Below, in pieces: positions 1-12,665 of a stretch of 64,000 nucleotides of DNA. Source of the stretch: an uncultured Pelagibacteraceae bacterium (lineage in GTDB: Bacteria; Pseudomonadota; Alphaproteobacteria; Pelagibacterales; Pelagibacteraceae). The notes beneath the pieces are model-generated. The model saw only the letters and a list, made by a program, of their open reading frames with translations, searched no databases and was not told where the DNA came from. The first letter of the stretch is position 1. Each line of letters opens with the position of its first letter. The stretch spans positions 62,001 to 126,000 of the forward strand of contig CACMNK010000001.1 in assembly GCA_902615145.1 (NCBI GenBank), given 5' to 3'. The position numbers and the translations under genes are program-made.

Positions 1-1944
<1,944 letters not shown>

Positions 1945-1951
1945 AAATATT

Positions 1952-3487
1952 TTATGAATTAAATCTTTGTTTTAGCTGTTTTATTACTTCTACTAATTTT
2001 TGTTCAGAGTCTTCCTCAAGCTTACCTGAACTTAAAATAGACTCCACTATTTCTGGCTTTTCAGATTTACATTTTTCAATTATTTTATTTTCAAAATTTG
2101 CAATTTCTTTTAGCTCTATGTCATCTAGATAACCTTTAACACCACAAAATACTGAAATTACTTGCTCAGCCACAGTCATCGGAGAATATTGTTTTTGTTT
2201 AAGTAACTCTGTAAGCTTTGATCCTCTATTAAGTAGTTGTTGAGTTGATGCATCTAAGTCAGAGCCAAATTGCGCAAACGCTGCCATTTCTCTATATTGT
2301 GCCAATTCTAATTTCATTGAACCAGAAACTTTTTTCATAGCCTTTGTTTGTGCTGCAGATCCAACTCTTGAAACTGAGAGCCCTACGTTTATAGCTGGTC
2401 TTATACCTTGATTAAAAAGCTCAGTTTCTAAAAATATTTGTCCATCCGTAATTGAAATCACATTTGTGGGTATGTAAGCAGAAACATCTCCACCTTGTGT
2501 TTCAATAATTGGTAATGCTGTTAAAGAACCGCCGCCGTGCTCATCACTTAGTTTTGCTGCTCTTTCAAGTAGTCTGCTATGAAGGTAAAATACATCTCCA
2601 GGATATGCTTCCCTTCCTGGCGGTCTTCTTAAGATCAAAGACATTTGTCTATAAGCAACCGCTTGCTTTGAAAGATCATCATAAATTATTAATGCATGCA
2701 TTCCGTTGTCTCTGAAATACTCACCCATAGCACAACCAGTGTACGGTGCCAAAAATTGCAATGGAGCTGAGTCTGATGCCGTGGCAGCAACAATTGTTGT
2801 GTATTCCATTGCTCCAGCTTCCTCTAAAGTTTTTTGAATTTGCCTTACGGTTGATCTTTTTTGACCAACAGCTACATAAATACAATATAACTTTTGTTTC
2901 TCATCTCCTGACTCATTAATTTTTTTTTGATTTATAATTGCATCAACAGCAACTGCTGTTTTACCTGTTTGTCTATCTCCAATAATTAATTCTCTTTGCC
3001 CTCTTCCAATTGGCACTAAACTATCAATAGATTTTAAACCTGTTTGCATCGGTTCGCTAACAGATTGACGGGGTATGATACCTGGTGCTTTAACTTCTAC
3101 CCTGCTTTTTTTAACACCTTTATCTAAAGCACCTTTTCCATCAATAGGGTTACCTAAACCATCTACTACACGACCCAGCAATTCTTTTCCGACTGGAGTA
3201 TCAACGATGCTTCCTGTTCTCTTTACAATATCTCCTTCTTTAATATTTCTATCATCACCGAAAATAACAACTCCAACATTTTCGCTCTCTAAATTAAGAG
3301 CCATACCTTTTGAACCATCAGTAAACTCAACCATTTCTCCTGCTTGAACATTGTCAAGTCCATAAATTCTAGCTATACCATCTCCGACTGACAAAACTTG
3401 ACCAACTTCAGACACCTCCGCTTTTTCTCCAAAGTTTTTAATTTGTTCTTTTAATATTTTTGTTACTTCTGAGGGGTTTATTTCCAT
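1952..3487 (-). CDS. atpA: F1Fo ATP synthase alpha subunit
   Basis: Non-catalytic nucleotide-binding subunit of the F1 hexamer. It has 511 residues, the normal length. The N-terminal beta-barrel contains [10 protein letters not shown]. The P-loop GDRQTGKT lies near residue 170 and the alpha-subunit signature [17 protein letters not shown] near 365. The start ATG at 3487 lies 1 base after the end of atpH, so the two are probably translationally coupled. The gene order H-A-G-D is the usual bacterial F1 order. The Fo genes (a, b, c) are not in this window, as is common in alphaproteobacteria, where Fo and F1 operons are separate. Confidence 0.98.
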   Translation of the reverse strand: MEINPSEVTKILKEQIKNFGEKAEVSEVGQVLSVGDGIARIYGLDNVQAGEMVEFTDGSKGMALNLESENVGVVIFGDDRNIKEGDIVKRTGSIVDTPVGKELLGRVVDGLGNPIDGKGALDKGVKKSRVEVKAPGIIPRQSVSEPMQTGLKSIDSLVPIGRGQRELIIGDRQTGKTAVAVDAIINQKKINESGDEKQKLYCIYVAVGQKRSTVRQIQKTLEEAGAMEYTTIVAATASDSAPLQFLAPYTGCAMGEYFRDNGMHALIIYDDLSKQAVAYRQMSLILRRPPGREAYPGDVFYLHSRLLERAAKLSDEHGGGSLTALPIIETQGGDVSAYIPTNVISITDGQIFLETELFNQGIRPAINVGLSVSRVGSAAQTKAMKKVSGSMKLELAQYREMAAFAQFGSDLDASTQQLLNRGSKLTELLKQKQYSPMTVAEQVISVFCGVKGYLDDIELKEIANFENKIIEKCKSEKPEIVESILSSGKLEEDSEQKLVEVIKQLKQRFNS

Positions 3488-3488
3488 A

Positions 3489-4046
3489 TTATACCTTCAT
3501 CATTTTATTTTCTATTTGCTGTAATTTATTTTTAATGGAAGTATCAATCATCATACTGCCCACTTGCACTATCAGTCCTCCAATTAAACTTTCATCATAT
3601 TTATAATTTAGTTTTATTTTTGAAGTGAAATGTTTTGATAATTCATCTTTGATCTTATTAATTTCGTCTTTTGATAGGTTTTTTGCTGATTTTATCTCTG
3701 TCTTTAACTCACCTCTTTTTTCTGAGCAAATCTCAATAAAGTTATTTAATATTTGCTCTACAAAGAAAAATCGCCTTTTTATTACTAAAAAATTTGTGAA
3801 ATTTTTTAGTAAATTTTCAATTTTCAAATAATCAAAAATTTTATCAATTGCGTTACTTAAATCATTCTGACTTACTGTAGGATCTTTAATTAAGTTTTTA
3901 AAATCGTTACTTTTCTCAATTAAATCAATTATTGATAATACATTTATCTCTATTTGAGAAAGCACATTTGCCTCTGCTGCTAATTCGTACAAAGTTAGAG
4001 AATATCTGTTAGCTGAAGTGCTAGAAAAACCTTTATCTTTGCTCAA
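3489..4046 (-). CDS. atpH: F1Fo ATP synthase delta subunit
   Basis: Stator subunit joining the top of F1 to the b subunits. It has 185 residues, normal for delta/OSCP proteins. The N-terminal helical domain begins [15 protein letters not shown], and the C terminus contains the OSCP-like [21 protein letters not shown] segment. The start is TTG, not ATG: the forward bases 4044-4046 read caa. An AAAGGT Shine-Dalgarno-like sequence lies about 7 bases upstream and supports this start; I see no better ATG. It is the first gene of the F1 operon, and a good sigma70-type promoter lies about 60 bases upstream. Confidence 0.95.
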   Translation of the reverse strand: MSKDKGFSSTSANRYSLTLYELAAEANVLSQIEINVLSIIDLIEKSNDFKNLIKDPTVSQNDLSNAIDKIFDYLKIENLLKNFTNFLVIKRRFFFVEQILNNFIEICSEKRGELKTEIKSAKNLSKDEINKIKDELSKHFTSKIKLNYKYDESLIGGLIVQVGSMMIDTSIKNKLQQIENKMMKV

Positions 4047-4107
4047 TTTATTACCTTTAAATGTACGTGATTAATTTTTAAAAATCAGGATTTAATTAAC
4101 ATATGCC

Positions 4108-4136
4108 ATAATACTCTTCAAGTAACACGTTGACAA
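4108..4136 (-). promoter_or_regulatory. Sigma70-like promoter of the atpHAGD operon
   Basis: On the minus strand a TTGTCA box (4136 to 4131) is followed by exactly 17 bases and a TATTAT box (4113 to 4108). This is a near-consensus -35/-10 pair with ideal spacing. It lies in the 110-base gap between the end of priA (4157) and the TTG start of atpH (4046), giving a leader of about 55 bases. The function is inferred from sequence and position. The promoter lets F1 genes be expressed independently of the lpd-priA genes upstream. Confidence 0.65.
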
Positions 4137-4156
4137 AAAAATGTTTTTTTTAGGCG

Positions 4157-6112
4157 TTAATTGAAGCTTATCGGGTCAACATCAACTGAAAGTTTTATTC
4201 CTGGTAAAAATTTATATTTTGTTATTAAAGTAGATAAAGTTTTCTGTAATTTTAAATTCTTAGGACCTCTAATCAGCAATCTAATTCTGTACTTACCTTT
4301 TAGCCTAAATATTGGTGCATTTACAGGTCCTAAAACTTTACCAATTATTTTATTTTCCAAAAATAATTTGAATTTAATAGCTTCTTTCTCCAATTTACTT
4401 TCATTTTCTCCTAATAAAATTAGAGAGATAAATCTTTGAAATGGAGGTAAATTGTTTTTTTTTCTTATTTCTATTTCTTTTTCTAAAAAAATGTTTGGAT
4501 TTTTATTAGTGATGTCATTAATCATTGTTGAATTATGACTATAAGTTTGAAAATAAACGGTTGAGGGTTGTCCTGTACGTCCAGCTCTTCCAGATAATTG
4601 GTGATATAGTTGTAAGTTTTTTTCTGCACCTCTTAAATCATGACCATAGGATGATAAATTAATATCAACTACAACTATGCAATTGAGATTTGGAAAATGA
4701 AATCCTTTAGAAATTAATTGTGTTCCAATCAGTATTTGAATTTCATTATTTATAATCTTTTCAAGTTTTTCCTTTGAGTTTTTTTTATTCATGGTATCGC
4801 TTGAAAAAATTTCAATTTTTTTATGTGGAAAGTTTTTTTTGACTTCTTCCGAAATTCTTTCCACTCCAGGCCCACTAAATATAAAATCACAACTTCCATC
4901 TTGAGAGCAGTTTCTAATTAAAGAGGTTTTAAAACCACAATAGTGACACAATAAGTTATTTTTGATCTTATGGTAAACTAAGTTTATTGAACATTTTGGA
5001 CATGAAAAACTACTTACACATTTTTTACATAAAACATTTGGTGAAAAACCTCTTCTGTTTAAAAAAAATAAAACTTGATCTTTCTTTTCTAAATGAAAAT
5101 TAACTTTCTGAATTATTTCTTTTGAAAGCCAAGATTGCTTCTGTAATTTAACATGATTTAAATTTATAATTTCAAAATTTGGCAAAGAAGCATTTTGATA
5201 CCTCTGTTCAAGTCTTGAAAAATTGTACTTCTTTTTTTTTATATTTACATATGTTTCCAAAGAAGGAACAGATGTAATTAAATTAATTGGAACTTTTTCA
5301 AATGATGCCCTAGAGATAGCCATGTCTCTAGCATTATATGTTACTCCTTCATCTTGTTTATATGATTGGTCATGTTCTTCATCAACAATAATTAATCCTA
5401 AATTTTTAAATGGTAGGAATAAAGATGATCTTGCTCCAATTACAACACTTATTTTTCCTCTAATGATACCTTCCCATATTATTTTTTTATTTTTTTTTGT
5501 AATACCAGAATGCCAAACTGCAGGTTTAAACTTAAAAAATTCTATAAATTTTTTTTCAAATTGAGTGGTCAAACCAATTTCTGGTAAAAGAATTAAACCT
5601 TGAAAACCCCTTAACAAAACATTTTTTAAAGCCTCAAAATATACAAATGTTTTACCAGATCCTGTTGTGCCCTGCAAAACATGTACATTGAATCTCTTAT
5701 TAGAACTATTTATCTGCTCCAGAGATTTTTTTTGATCATTTGTTAATTCAATAAGATTTTCATGACAATTAAATGTTAAACTATCATAAAATTTTTGGTC
5801 AATACTTTTGAGCTCTTTGCCACCTGTCAATACAAGCTTTAGAGCCATACCTTTTGGAACAATGTTATATTCTGAAAACCAATTTAAAAAATCTAACATA
5901 TTTTTTTTTAAACTTGGAATATCTAATTTATTAATAACTTTTTTTATCTTAAATTTTTTTGAATTATTTTTTTCAAATTCATTCCATACAACACCTGTTA
6001 TTTTAGTTTTACCAAAAGGAACTTCAACAAAATCTCCAACTTTTAATTTAATATCACTTTCATAAGTAAATGGGTGATTAAATACATTCGGCAACAGAAT
6101 CGGAAATTTCAT
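4157..6112 (-). CDS. priA: Primosomal replication restart helicase PriA
   Basis: Superfamily 2 DNA helicase that recognises stalled forks and loads the replicative helicase. With the start at 6112 (MKFPILLPNVFNHPF) it has 651 residues, somewhat shorter than the roughly 730 of E. coli. An in-frame upstream start at 6160 would overlap lpd by 26 bases and add a non-conserved stretch, so I prefer 6112. The Walker A motif GTTGSGKT, the DEEH box, and helicase motifs SKGFHFPNLN and SGRAGRTGQ are visible. Eight zinc-binding cysteines occur as CKKC, CPKC, CHYC and CSQDGSC; the last pair has five residues between the cysteines instead of the usual two. It lies between lpd and the atp promoter. Confidence 0.95.
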   Translation of the reverse strand: MKFPILLPNVFNHPFTYESDIKLKVGDFVEVPFGKTKITGVVWNEFEKNNSKKFKIKKVINKLDIPSLKKNMLDFLNWFSEYNIVPKGMALKLVLTGGKELKSIDQKFYDSLTFNCHENLIELTNDQKKSLEQINSSNKRFNVHVLQGTTGSGKTFVYFEALKNVLLRGFQGLILLPEIGLTTQFEKKFIEFFKFKPAVWHSGITKKNKKIIWEGIIRGKISVVIGARSSLFLPFKNLGLIIVDEEHDQSYKQDEGVTYNARDMAISRASFEKVPINLITSVPSLETYVNIKKKKYNFSRLEQRYQNASLPNFEIINLNHVKLQKQSWLSKEIIQKVNFHLEKKDQVLFFLNRRGFSPNVLCKKCVSSFSCPKCSINLVYHKIKNNLLCHYCGFKTSLIRNCSQDGSCDFIFSGPGVERISEEVKKNFPHKKIEIFSSDTMNKKNSKEKLEKIINNEIQILIGTQLISKGFHFPNLNCIVVVDINLSSYGHDLRGAEKNLQLYHQLSGRAGRTGQPSTVYFQTYSHNSTMINDITNKNPNIFLEKEIEIRKKNNLPPFQRFISLILLGENESKLEKEAIKFKLFLENKIIGKVLGPVNAPIFRLKGKYRIRLLIRGPKNLKLQKTLSTLITKYKFLPGIKLSVDVDPISFN

Positions 6113-6134
6113 TTTTAGATAATATGAATTTTTT

Positions 6135-7535
6135 TTAAGAGTGTATTGCTCTTTTATCAACAGATAAAGCCGCTTCTTTTACTGCTTCCGAAAATGTAGG
6201 GTGAGCATGGCACGTTCTTGCTATATCTTCTGAGCTGGCTCCAAATTCCATTGCGATTCCAATTTCAGCAATTAACTCACCGGCATGAGGCCCTATTAAA
6301 TGAGCTCCCAAAACTTTATCTGTTTTTTCATCTGCTAAAATTTTTACAAAACCCTCAGTATCATCTATTGCTTTTGCCCTTGAATTTGCCATGAATGAAA
6401 ACTTTCCAATCTTATATTTAATATTAGCCTTTTTCAGTTGTTCTTCGGTTTTACCAATTGATGCAACTTCAGGTGTCGTATAAATTACACCTGGAATAGT
6501 GTCATAATTAACATGGCCCGATTGTCCTACAATATTTTCAGCAACTGCAATACCTTCATCCTCAGCTTTATGTGCAAGCATTGGTCCTGCAATAACATCA
6601 CCAATGGCATAAATGTTATCTAAATTTGTTTTAAAATATTTATCAGTTTGAATTCTATTCTTATCATCTAGATTGACACCAATCTTTTCTAAATTGAGTC
6701 CTTCAGTATTAGGTTTTCTCCCCACTGAAACTAGAACAACTTCACAATCAAAATCTTTTTTATTTCCATCTTTATCTATTGTTGAAACAATTGCGCTTGA
6801 ATTTTTTTTTGTAATTTTCTCGACTTTATGCTGCATATTAAACTTAATTCCCTGCTTCTTTAAAATTTTCATAAATTCATTAGAGATTTCTTTATCCATC
6901 CCTGGTGTAATATGATCTAAAAATTCAACAACATGGACCTCAGATCCAAGCCTGGACCAAACAGATCCCATTTCTAAACCAATATAACCACCACCTACTA
7001 CAATCATCTTTTTTGGAACTTTATCTAATTTTAATACACCTGTTGATGATACAATTGTTTTTTCATCAAAACTTATTCCTGGTAAAGTTGTCGGAACTGA
7101 ACCAGTTGCGATTATTGTTTTTTCGGAAAATATTAAAGCCTCATTATTATCTTCACCTTTTATAGAAATTTCATTTTTAGATTTAAAACTTCCAACACCC
7201 TTGTAATAAGTCACTTTGTTTTTTTTTAACAAAAACTCAACACCTTTTGTCAAAACTGTTACCGCCTTATCTTTACTTTTCATCATTTTATCTAAATTGA
7301 GTTTAACCTCACCTACTTCAATACCTTTATTAGATAAATTTTTTACTTTATGAAATTCCTCTGATAAGTTTAACAAGCTTTTTGATGGAATACATCCAAC
7401 ATTCAAACAGGTGCCGCCAAGAGATCCTCTTGACTCTACGCATGCAGTTTTTAGACCTAATTGTGCAAGTCTAATTGCACACACGTAACCTCCAGGGCCT
7501 CCTCCGATTACTACTGCTTGAAATTTGTCTTGCAT
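6135..7535 (-). CDS. lpdA: Dihydrolipoyl dehydrogenase (E3)
   Basis: FAD-dependent E3 component that reoxidises dihydrolipoamide of the 2-oxoglutarate dehydrogenase complex and passes electrons to NAD. It has 466 residues, the usual length. The FAD-binding GGGPGGYVCA lies at the N terminus, the redox disulfide in GGTCLNVGCIPSK (Cys43 and Cys48), the NAD-binding GGGYIGLEMGSVWSRLG near residue 180, and the catalytic His-Glu in HAHPTFSEAVKEAA near the C terminus. The start codon lies directly next to the stop of sucB, so it belongs to the sucAB-lpd unit. It may also serve other 2-oxoacid complexes. Confidence 0.97.
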   Translation of the reverse strand: MQDKFQAVVIGGGPGGYVCAIRLAQLGLKTACVESRGSLGGTCLNVGCIPSKSLLNLSEEFHKVKNLSNKGIEVGEVKLNLDKMMKSKDKAVTVLTKGVEFLLKKNKVTYYKGVGSFKSKNEISIKGEDNNEALIFSEKTIIATGSVPTTLPGISFDEKTIVSSTGVLKLDKVPKKMIVVGGGYIGLEMGSVWSRLGSEVHVVEFLDHITPGMDKEISNEFMKILKKQGIKFNMQHKVEKITKKNSSAIVSTIDKDGNKKDFDCEVVLVSVGRKPNTEGLNLEKIGVNLDDKNRIQTDKYFKTNLDNIYAIGDVIAGPMLAHKAEDEGIAVAENIVGQSGHVNYDTIPGVIYTTPEVASIGKTEEQLKKANIKYKIGKFSFMANSRAKAIDDTEGFVKILADEKTDKVLGAHLIGPHAGELIAEIGIAMEFGASSEDIARTCHAHPTFSEAVKEAALSVDKRAIHS

Positions 7536-8828
7536 TTAAATATCTAAAAATAATCTTCTTGGATCTTCTAAATTTTCTTTTATCATTTTTAAAAAAGAAA
7601 CAGACTCTTTGCCATCAATAATTCTATGATCATAAGATAAAGCTAAATACATAATTGGTCTAATCATAATTTCACCCTCTATTACAACAGGTCTCTCAAC
7701 TATATTGTGCATACCTAAAACACCTGATTGTGGTAAATTTAATATTGGTGTTGACAACATAGAACCATAGACCCCTCCATTACTAATGGTAAAAGTTCCA
7801 CCCTGAAGATCTTCAATAGTAAGTTTTCCACTTTTTGCTTTATCTGATATTTCTTTAATATTTTTTTCAATGTCTGCAAATGACATAACGTCAGCATCTT
7901 TTAAAACAGGAACAACAAGACCTTTATCTGTGCCGACTGCGAAGCTTATGTTGTAATAATTTTTGTAAATAATCTCATCACCCTCAATTTCAGCATTTAC
8001 AGCTGGAAAGTTTTTTAGTGCTACGATAGAAGCCTTTACAAAAAAAGACATCATTCCTAGCTTTATTCCAAATCGATTTTGAAAATCATCTTGATTATTT
8101 TTTCTCATCTCAATTATGTTAGTCATATCTACTTCATTAAAAGTAGTTAATAATGCAGCATTCTCTTGAGCTTGTTTTAATCTTTTAGCAATAGTCTGTC
8201 TCAATCTAGTCATTCTTATTCGTTCTTCATGACCATATTTTATTTTTCTTTCTGATGGTGAGGGATTCTTGCTCATTAAATTAATTAAGTCTCCCTTTAA
8301 TAATCTTCCATCTTTTCCAGACCCTTTTATAGTTTCTAAGTTAATTTTATTCTCAGCAACAATTTTTCTTACTGCAGGAGACAAAACCTGATCATTTGAT
8401 TTTTCTTTTACAATTGGTTTAGTCTTTACTTCTTTCGTTAAAATAAGTGGTTGCTCTTGTTCGTCTAATTTATCAGGTTCAGTTTCTAACAGTTGAGGCT
8501 CATTTTGCTGAGGTTCTAAATTTTCAATATTTTCTCTTTTTACAGTTGGTTTAATTTTCTCAATTTTTTTACTCTTTTTTTCACTTATCCCAATTTCTTC
8601 AATTGATCCTAAATGTGCTCCAACTTCTACAACAGATCCATTTTTTGAGATAATTTCTGTCAATTTACCTGATATGGGTGATGGAACCTCTAAATTTACT
8701 TTATCAGTTTCTAACTCAACAATTGGCTCATCAGTTTTAACTTCATCACCCTCATTTTTTAACCATTTTGAAACTGTTGCCTCAGTTATACTCTCACCTA
8801 ATACTGGAACTATAATTTTTTCACTCAT
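7536..8828 (-). CDS. sucB: 2-oxoglutarate dehydrogenase E2, dihydrolipoamide succinyltransferase
   Basis: Core of the 2-oxoglutarate dehydrogenase complex; transfers succinyl from lipoamide to CoA. It has 430 residues. A single N-terminal lipoyl domain carries the lipoylation lysine in [14 protein letters not shown] (around residue 43). A Lys/Glu/Gln-rich linker follows, then the E3/E1-binding domain [20 protein letters not shown] near residue 155 and the catalytic domain ending in [18 protein letters not shown] with the active-site His and Asp. It lies 6 bases after sucA and directly before lpd. Confidence 0.97.
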   Translation of the reverse strand: MSEKIIVPVLGESITEATVSKWLKNEGDEVKTDEPIVELETDKVNLEVPSPISGKLTEIISKNGSVVEVGAHLGSIEEIGISEKKSKKIEKIKPTVKRENIENLEPQQNEPQLLETEPDKLDEQEQPLILTKEVKTKPIVKEKSNDQVLSPAVRKIVAENKINLETIKGSGKDGRLLKGDLINLMSKNPSPSERKIKYGHEERIRMTRLRQTIAKRLKQAQENAALLTTFNEVDMTNIIEMRKNNQDDFQNRFGIKLGMMSFFVKASIVALKNFPAVNAEIEGDEIIYKNYYNISFAVGTDKGLVVPVLKDADVMSFADIEKNIKEISDKAKSGKLTIEDLQGGTFTISNGGVYGSMLSTPILNLPQSGVLGMHNIVERPVVIEGEIMIRPIMYLALSYDHRIIDGKESVSFLKMIKENLEDPRRLFLDI

Positions 8829-8834
8829 ATCTTA

Positions 8835-11753
8835 TTAATCAAAAACTTTTTTAATAATTTCTTGTTGTTGCATAATATGTCTTTTAGCATATCCTGTAGC
8901 GGGTGATGCATCAGGACTTCTTCCAATATAAGAAACATAATTATTATTAGCTTTTATATTATCTAATGTCCATTGGATATAGTCTCTAACTGAAAACCAA
9001 GCCCCCATATTTTTTGGTTCCTCTTGACACCAGTAAAAATTAGCATTCTTGGCATAAGGTTTTAGTTCCTTTGCTAGAGCTTTGGCTGGAAAGGGATAAA
9101 GTTGTTCAACTCTATAAAATACAATATCATCTTTTTTAAGTTTTTCTCTAGCCTCAAGTAAATCAAAATAAATTTTTCCAGAACAAATAATCACTTTTTT
9201 GATTTTTTTGGACTTTTTTAATTTTATAAATCCTTTAGTTTTTGGATCTATAGCATGATCCCATAAAACTCTATGAAAAGAATTTTTTTTATTAAAATCA
9301 TCTAAATCAGAAACACAATGTTTGTGTCTTAATAAAGATTTAGGCGTCATAATTATTAAAGGTTTTCTAAAATCTCTATGCATTTGTCTTCTTAAGGCAT
9401 GAAAATAGTTTGCTGGGGTTGTACAATTCATAACTTGTAAATTATCATTTGAACATAATTGTAAAAACCTTTCCAACCTTGCTGATGAATGCTCTGGTCC
9501 CTGTCCTTCATACCCATGAGGTAATAGCATCACTATCCCAGATGCTCTATTCCATTTTCTCTCTCCTGATGCAATAAATTGATCAATTACTACTTGGGCA
9601 CCATTTGCAAAATCACCAAATTGAGCTTCCCAAAGAGTGAGGGTGTTTGGTTCTACAAGACTGTAGCCATATTCAAAACCTAAAACTGCAAGTTCTGATA
9701 AAAAACTATCCACTACTTCAAATTGCTTTTGATTTTTAGAAATATTATTAAGAGGAACATACCTAGAATTATCTATTTGATTTCTTAAAACAGAATGTCT
9801 TTGACTGAATGTCCCCCTACCAGAGTCTTGTCCTACAAGTCTAACTGGATATCCTTCCTCAAGCAAAGATCCAAACGCAAGAGCCTCTGCAGAAGACCAA
9901 TCGATTCCAGTACCTTTTTCAATCCTTTCTTTTCTGACATTAAATATTTTAGATATAGTTTTGTGAATATTCTTTTCCTTCGGAATGACATTTATTTTAT
10001 TTGAAATTATCTTTAGTTTATTTTCGTCATAACCCGTTATACCCCTCTTATCTTTACCTTTTTCAGGCTTATATCTTGACCATGTTCCCTCAAACCATTC
10101 TATTTTAGGTTTATAATCTTTTGCACTTTTATATTGTTCATCAAGCAAATTCTTAAATGATTTGACGTTTTGATCTAACAATTCTTGCGTTATAGAGTTT
10201 TCATTTACAAGTTTACTTCCATAAATTTTATAAACACTGGGATGTGATCTAATTTTTTTATACATTAAAGGTTGGGTAAATGAAGGCTCATCTCCTTCAT
10301 TATGTCCAAACCTTCTATAACAAATTAAGTCTACTACTACGTCTCTGTTAAACTTTAATCGAAACTCTGTAGCTATTCTGGTCGCGTAAACAACCGCTTC
10401 TGGGTCGTCTCCATTAACATGAAGGATGGGTGCTTCTACCATTTTTGCAACATCTGATGGATAAGGTGAGGACCTAGCAAATCTTGGGCTAGTAGTAAAT
10501 CCTATTTGATTATTAACAATAATATGAATTGTTCCACCAGTATTATGTCCTGGTAATCCAGACATTGCAAAACATTCAGCTACAACTCCTTGGCCAGCAA
10601 AAGCTGCATCTCCATGAATAAGAATAGGTATTACTTTATTTCTCTCTTTATCTTTATGGAAATATTGTTTGGCTCTTGTCTGTCCTAAAACCACTGGATT
10701 AACAGCTTCTAAATGAGAAGGGTTGTCTGTCAAACTTACATGAACCGAATTTCCATCAAACTCTCTATCTGATGATGCTCCAAGATGATATTTGACATCT
10801 CCAGCGCTATCTTCAGTATCAGAACTAAACTCACCAGCAAATTCATTAAAAATTCTTTTATAAGATTTTTGTAGAACATTTGCTAAAACATTCAGTCTGC
10901 CTCTGTGAGACATACCTATCTTAACTTCTTTAATATTGTTTTGTCCTCCAATTTTTATTATTTGTTCAAGTGCAGGTATTAAACTTTCTCCACCATCTAA
11001 ACCAAACCTTTTTGTTCCCACATACTTGGTGGCTAAAAATTTTTCAAAACCTTCTGCCTGTACTAGTTTATTTAGAATTGCCTCCTTACCATTTTTTGTA
11101 AACTGAAGTGCATTTTTATCTTGCTCTATTCTGTCTCTAAACCACTTTCTTTCTTCCGGATTTGAAATATGCATAAACTCATAACCTATTTTTCCACAAT
11201 AGGTCCTCTTCATAAATTTAAGTATCTCTCTTATATTTGCATATTTACGATTGATCACTCCATTTAGAAAAATTTTCTTTTCATAGTTTTCTTTTTTAAA
11301 ACCATAGAATTCAGGATGTAGTTCGTCTAAATATTCTGACTCTCTCATTTCTAGAGGATCAAGATCTGCTAATAAATGGCCCCTTAATCTATATGCTCTA
11401 ATTAATGCTACAGCACTTATAGAATCTTTGTTAGAGTCAGCAAGTAATTGAAAATTAAATTTTTCTGATGAATCTGATTTAATATTGTCTACATAACCTT
11501 TATCTTGCTCTTCTATTTTCTTTTGTAGTTCATCGATATTTATCTTTTTTTTAGTTGGTCCCCAAGATGGACCATTAATTTCTTTTGCAATTACATTTAA
11601 TTCTTCACCAATCCCCTCAAAATAATTTGCCCAACTTTCAGGAAGATCTGTATCTTTATTAATAAATTTTAAATACATCTCTTCTATGAACGCACTATTA
11701 GACTTGTTTAAAAATGAAGTTTTTTCGAAATCAAGATTTTTTGATGAAGACAT
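8835..11753 (-). CDS. sucA: 2-oxoglutarate dehydrogenase E1 component
   Basis: Thiamine-diphosphate-dependent decarboxylase that converts 2-oxoglutarate to succinyl-lipoamide with E2. It has 972 residues, normal for the family. Typical segments are the N-terminal FLNKSNSAFIEEMYLKF, LRAYRLRGHLLADLDPL (read here as ALIRAYRLRGHLLADLDPLE), GMSHRGRLNVLANVL, the cofactor region GDAAFAGQGVVAECF with NNQIGFTT, and the C-terminal YPFPAKAL. The start at 11753 is preceded by a purine-rich AAAAAG. It follows sucD with a 35-base gap, within a continuous TCA gene cluster. Confidence 0.97.
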   Translation of the reverse strand: MSSSKNLDFEKTSFLNKSNSAFIEEMYLKFINKDTDLPESWANYFEGIGEELNVIAKEINGPSWGPTKKKINIDELQKKIEEQDKGYVDNIKSDSSEKFNFQLLADSNKDSISAVALIRAYRLRGHLLADLDPLEMRESEYLDELHPEFYGFKKENYEKKIFLNGVINRKYANIREILKFMKRTYCGKIGYEFMHISNPEERKWFRDRIEQDKNALQFTKNGKEAILNKLVQAEGFEKFLATKYVGTKRFGLDGGESLIPALEQIIKIGGQNNIKEVKIGMSHRGRLNVLANVLQKSYKRIFNEFAGEFSSDTEDSAGDVKYHLGASSDREFDGNSVHVSLTDNPSHLEAVNPVVLGQTRAKQYFHKDKERNKVIPILIHGDAAFAGQGVVAECFAMSGLPGHNTGGTIHIIVNNQIGFTTSPRFARSSPYPSDVAKMVEAPILHVNGDDPEAVVYATRIATEFRLKFNRDVVVDLICYRRFGHNEGDEPSFTQPLMYKKIRSHPSVYKIYGSKLVNENSITQELLDQNVKSFKNLLDEQYKSAKDYKPKIEWFEGTWSRYKPEKGKDKRGITGYDENKLKIISNKINVIPKEKNIHKTISKIFNVRKERIEKGTGIDWSSAEALAFGSLLEEGYPVRLVGQDSGRGTFSQRHSVLRNQIDNSRYVPLNNISKNQKQFEVVDSFLSELAVLGFEYGYSLVEPNTLTLWEAQFGDFANGAQVVIDQFIASGERKWNRASGIVMLLPHGYEGQGPEHSSARLERFLQLCSNDNLQVMNCTTPANYFHALRRQMHRDFRKPLIIMTPKSLLRHKHCVSDLDDFNKKNSFHRVLWDHAIDPKTKGFIKLKKSKKIKKVIICSGKIYFDLLEAREKLKKDDIVFYRVEQLYPFPAKALAKELKPYAKNANFYWCQEEPKNMGAWFSVRDYIQWTLDNIKANNNYVSYIGRSPDASPATGYAKRHIMQQQEIIKKVFD

Positions 11754-11788
11754 CTTTTTAATTTAATATATCTCTCTAATATTTTTTT

Positions 11789-12664
11789 TCAATTAGACAG
11801 TTTATTAAATAAAGTTTTTCCAATAATTGATGGTGATTTAGCAACAGTAATACCACTTTCTTCCATCTTTTTAATTTTATCTTCGGCTCCACCTTTGCCA
11901 CCTGAAATTATAGCACCAGCATGCCCCATTCTTCTGCCTGGAGGGGCAGTAATTCCTGCAATAAAGCCAACTATAGGCTTTTTGATCTTATGATTTTTTA
12001 TAAATTCAGCAGCTTCTTCTTCAGCAGTTCCTCCAATTTCACCAATCATTAAAATAGACTCTGTTTCATCATCATTTAAAAATAAATCTAGACAATCTAT
12101 AAAATTTGTACCGTTTATAGGATCTCCACCAATTCCTATACAAGTTGATTGACCGAGTCCATTTTCAGTTGTTTGAGCCACTGCCTCATATGTTAATGTG
12201 CCTGACCTTGATACAATTCCAACACTTCCTCTTTTATGGATATTGCCTGGCATAATTCCTATTTTACATTCGTCTGGTGTAATTATTCCTGGACAATTGG
12301 GTCCAATCAATCTGCAACTAGATCCGCTTAATTTTTGTCTGACCTTAAGCATATCCTGAATTGGAATTCCTTCAGTTATACAAACAATAAGTTCAATTGA
12401 TGCATCAATTGCTTCAATAATTGCTGCTGCTGCAAATTTAGCAGGTACATAAATCATAGTTGCATCTGCTCCTAGTTCATTTTTTGCCTCTAAAACACTA
12501 TTAAAAACTGGTCTGTCTAAATGTTTTTGTCCACCTTTCTTTGGTGTAACTCCACCAACAAGATTTGTTCCATATTTTATAGCTTGCTCTGAATGGAAAG
12601 TACCATGCGCGCCAGTAAATCCTTGACAAATTACTTTAGTATTCTTGTTTACTAAAACTGACAT
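11789..12664 (-). CDS. sucD: Succinyl-CoA synthetase alpha subunit
   Basis: With SucC it converts succinyl-CoA to succinate and makes a nucleoside triphosphate. The 291-residue length is normal. The CoA-binding N-terminal part contains [20 protein letters not shown]. The phosphohistidine lies in [16 protein letters not shown] near residue 250. It starts 1 base after the stop of sucC, so coupled translation gives matched subunits. No unusual features. Confidence 0.98.
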   Translation of the reverse strand: MSVLVNKNTKVICQGFTGAHGTFHSEQAIKYGTNLVGGVTPKKGGQKHLDRPVFNSVLEAKNELGADATMIYVPAKFAAAAIIEAIDASIELIVCITEGIPIQDMLKVRQKLSGSSCRLIGPNCPGIITPDECKIGIMPGNIHKRGSVGIVSRSGTLTYEAVAQTTENGLGQSTCIGIGGDPINGTNFIDCLDLFLNDDETESILMIGEIGGTAEEEAAEFIKNHKIKKPIVGFIAGITAPPGRRMGHAGAIISGGKGGAEDKIKKMEESGITVAKSPSIIGKTLFNKLSN

Positions 12665-12665
12665 A

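Noticed and set aside
6113-6160. Upstream start of priA
   Set aside because: Adds 16 Lys/Tyr-rich residues overlapping lpd; PriA proteins normally begin near the MKFPILLPN segment.
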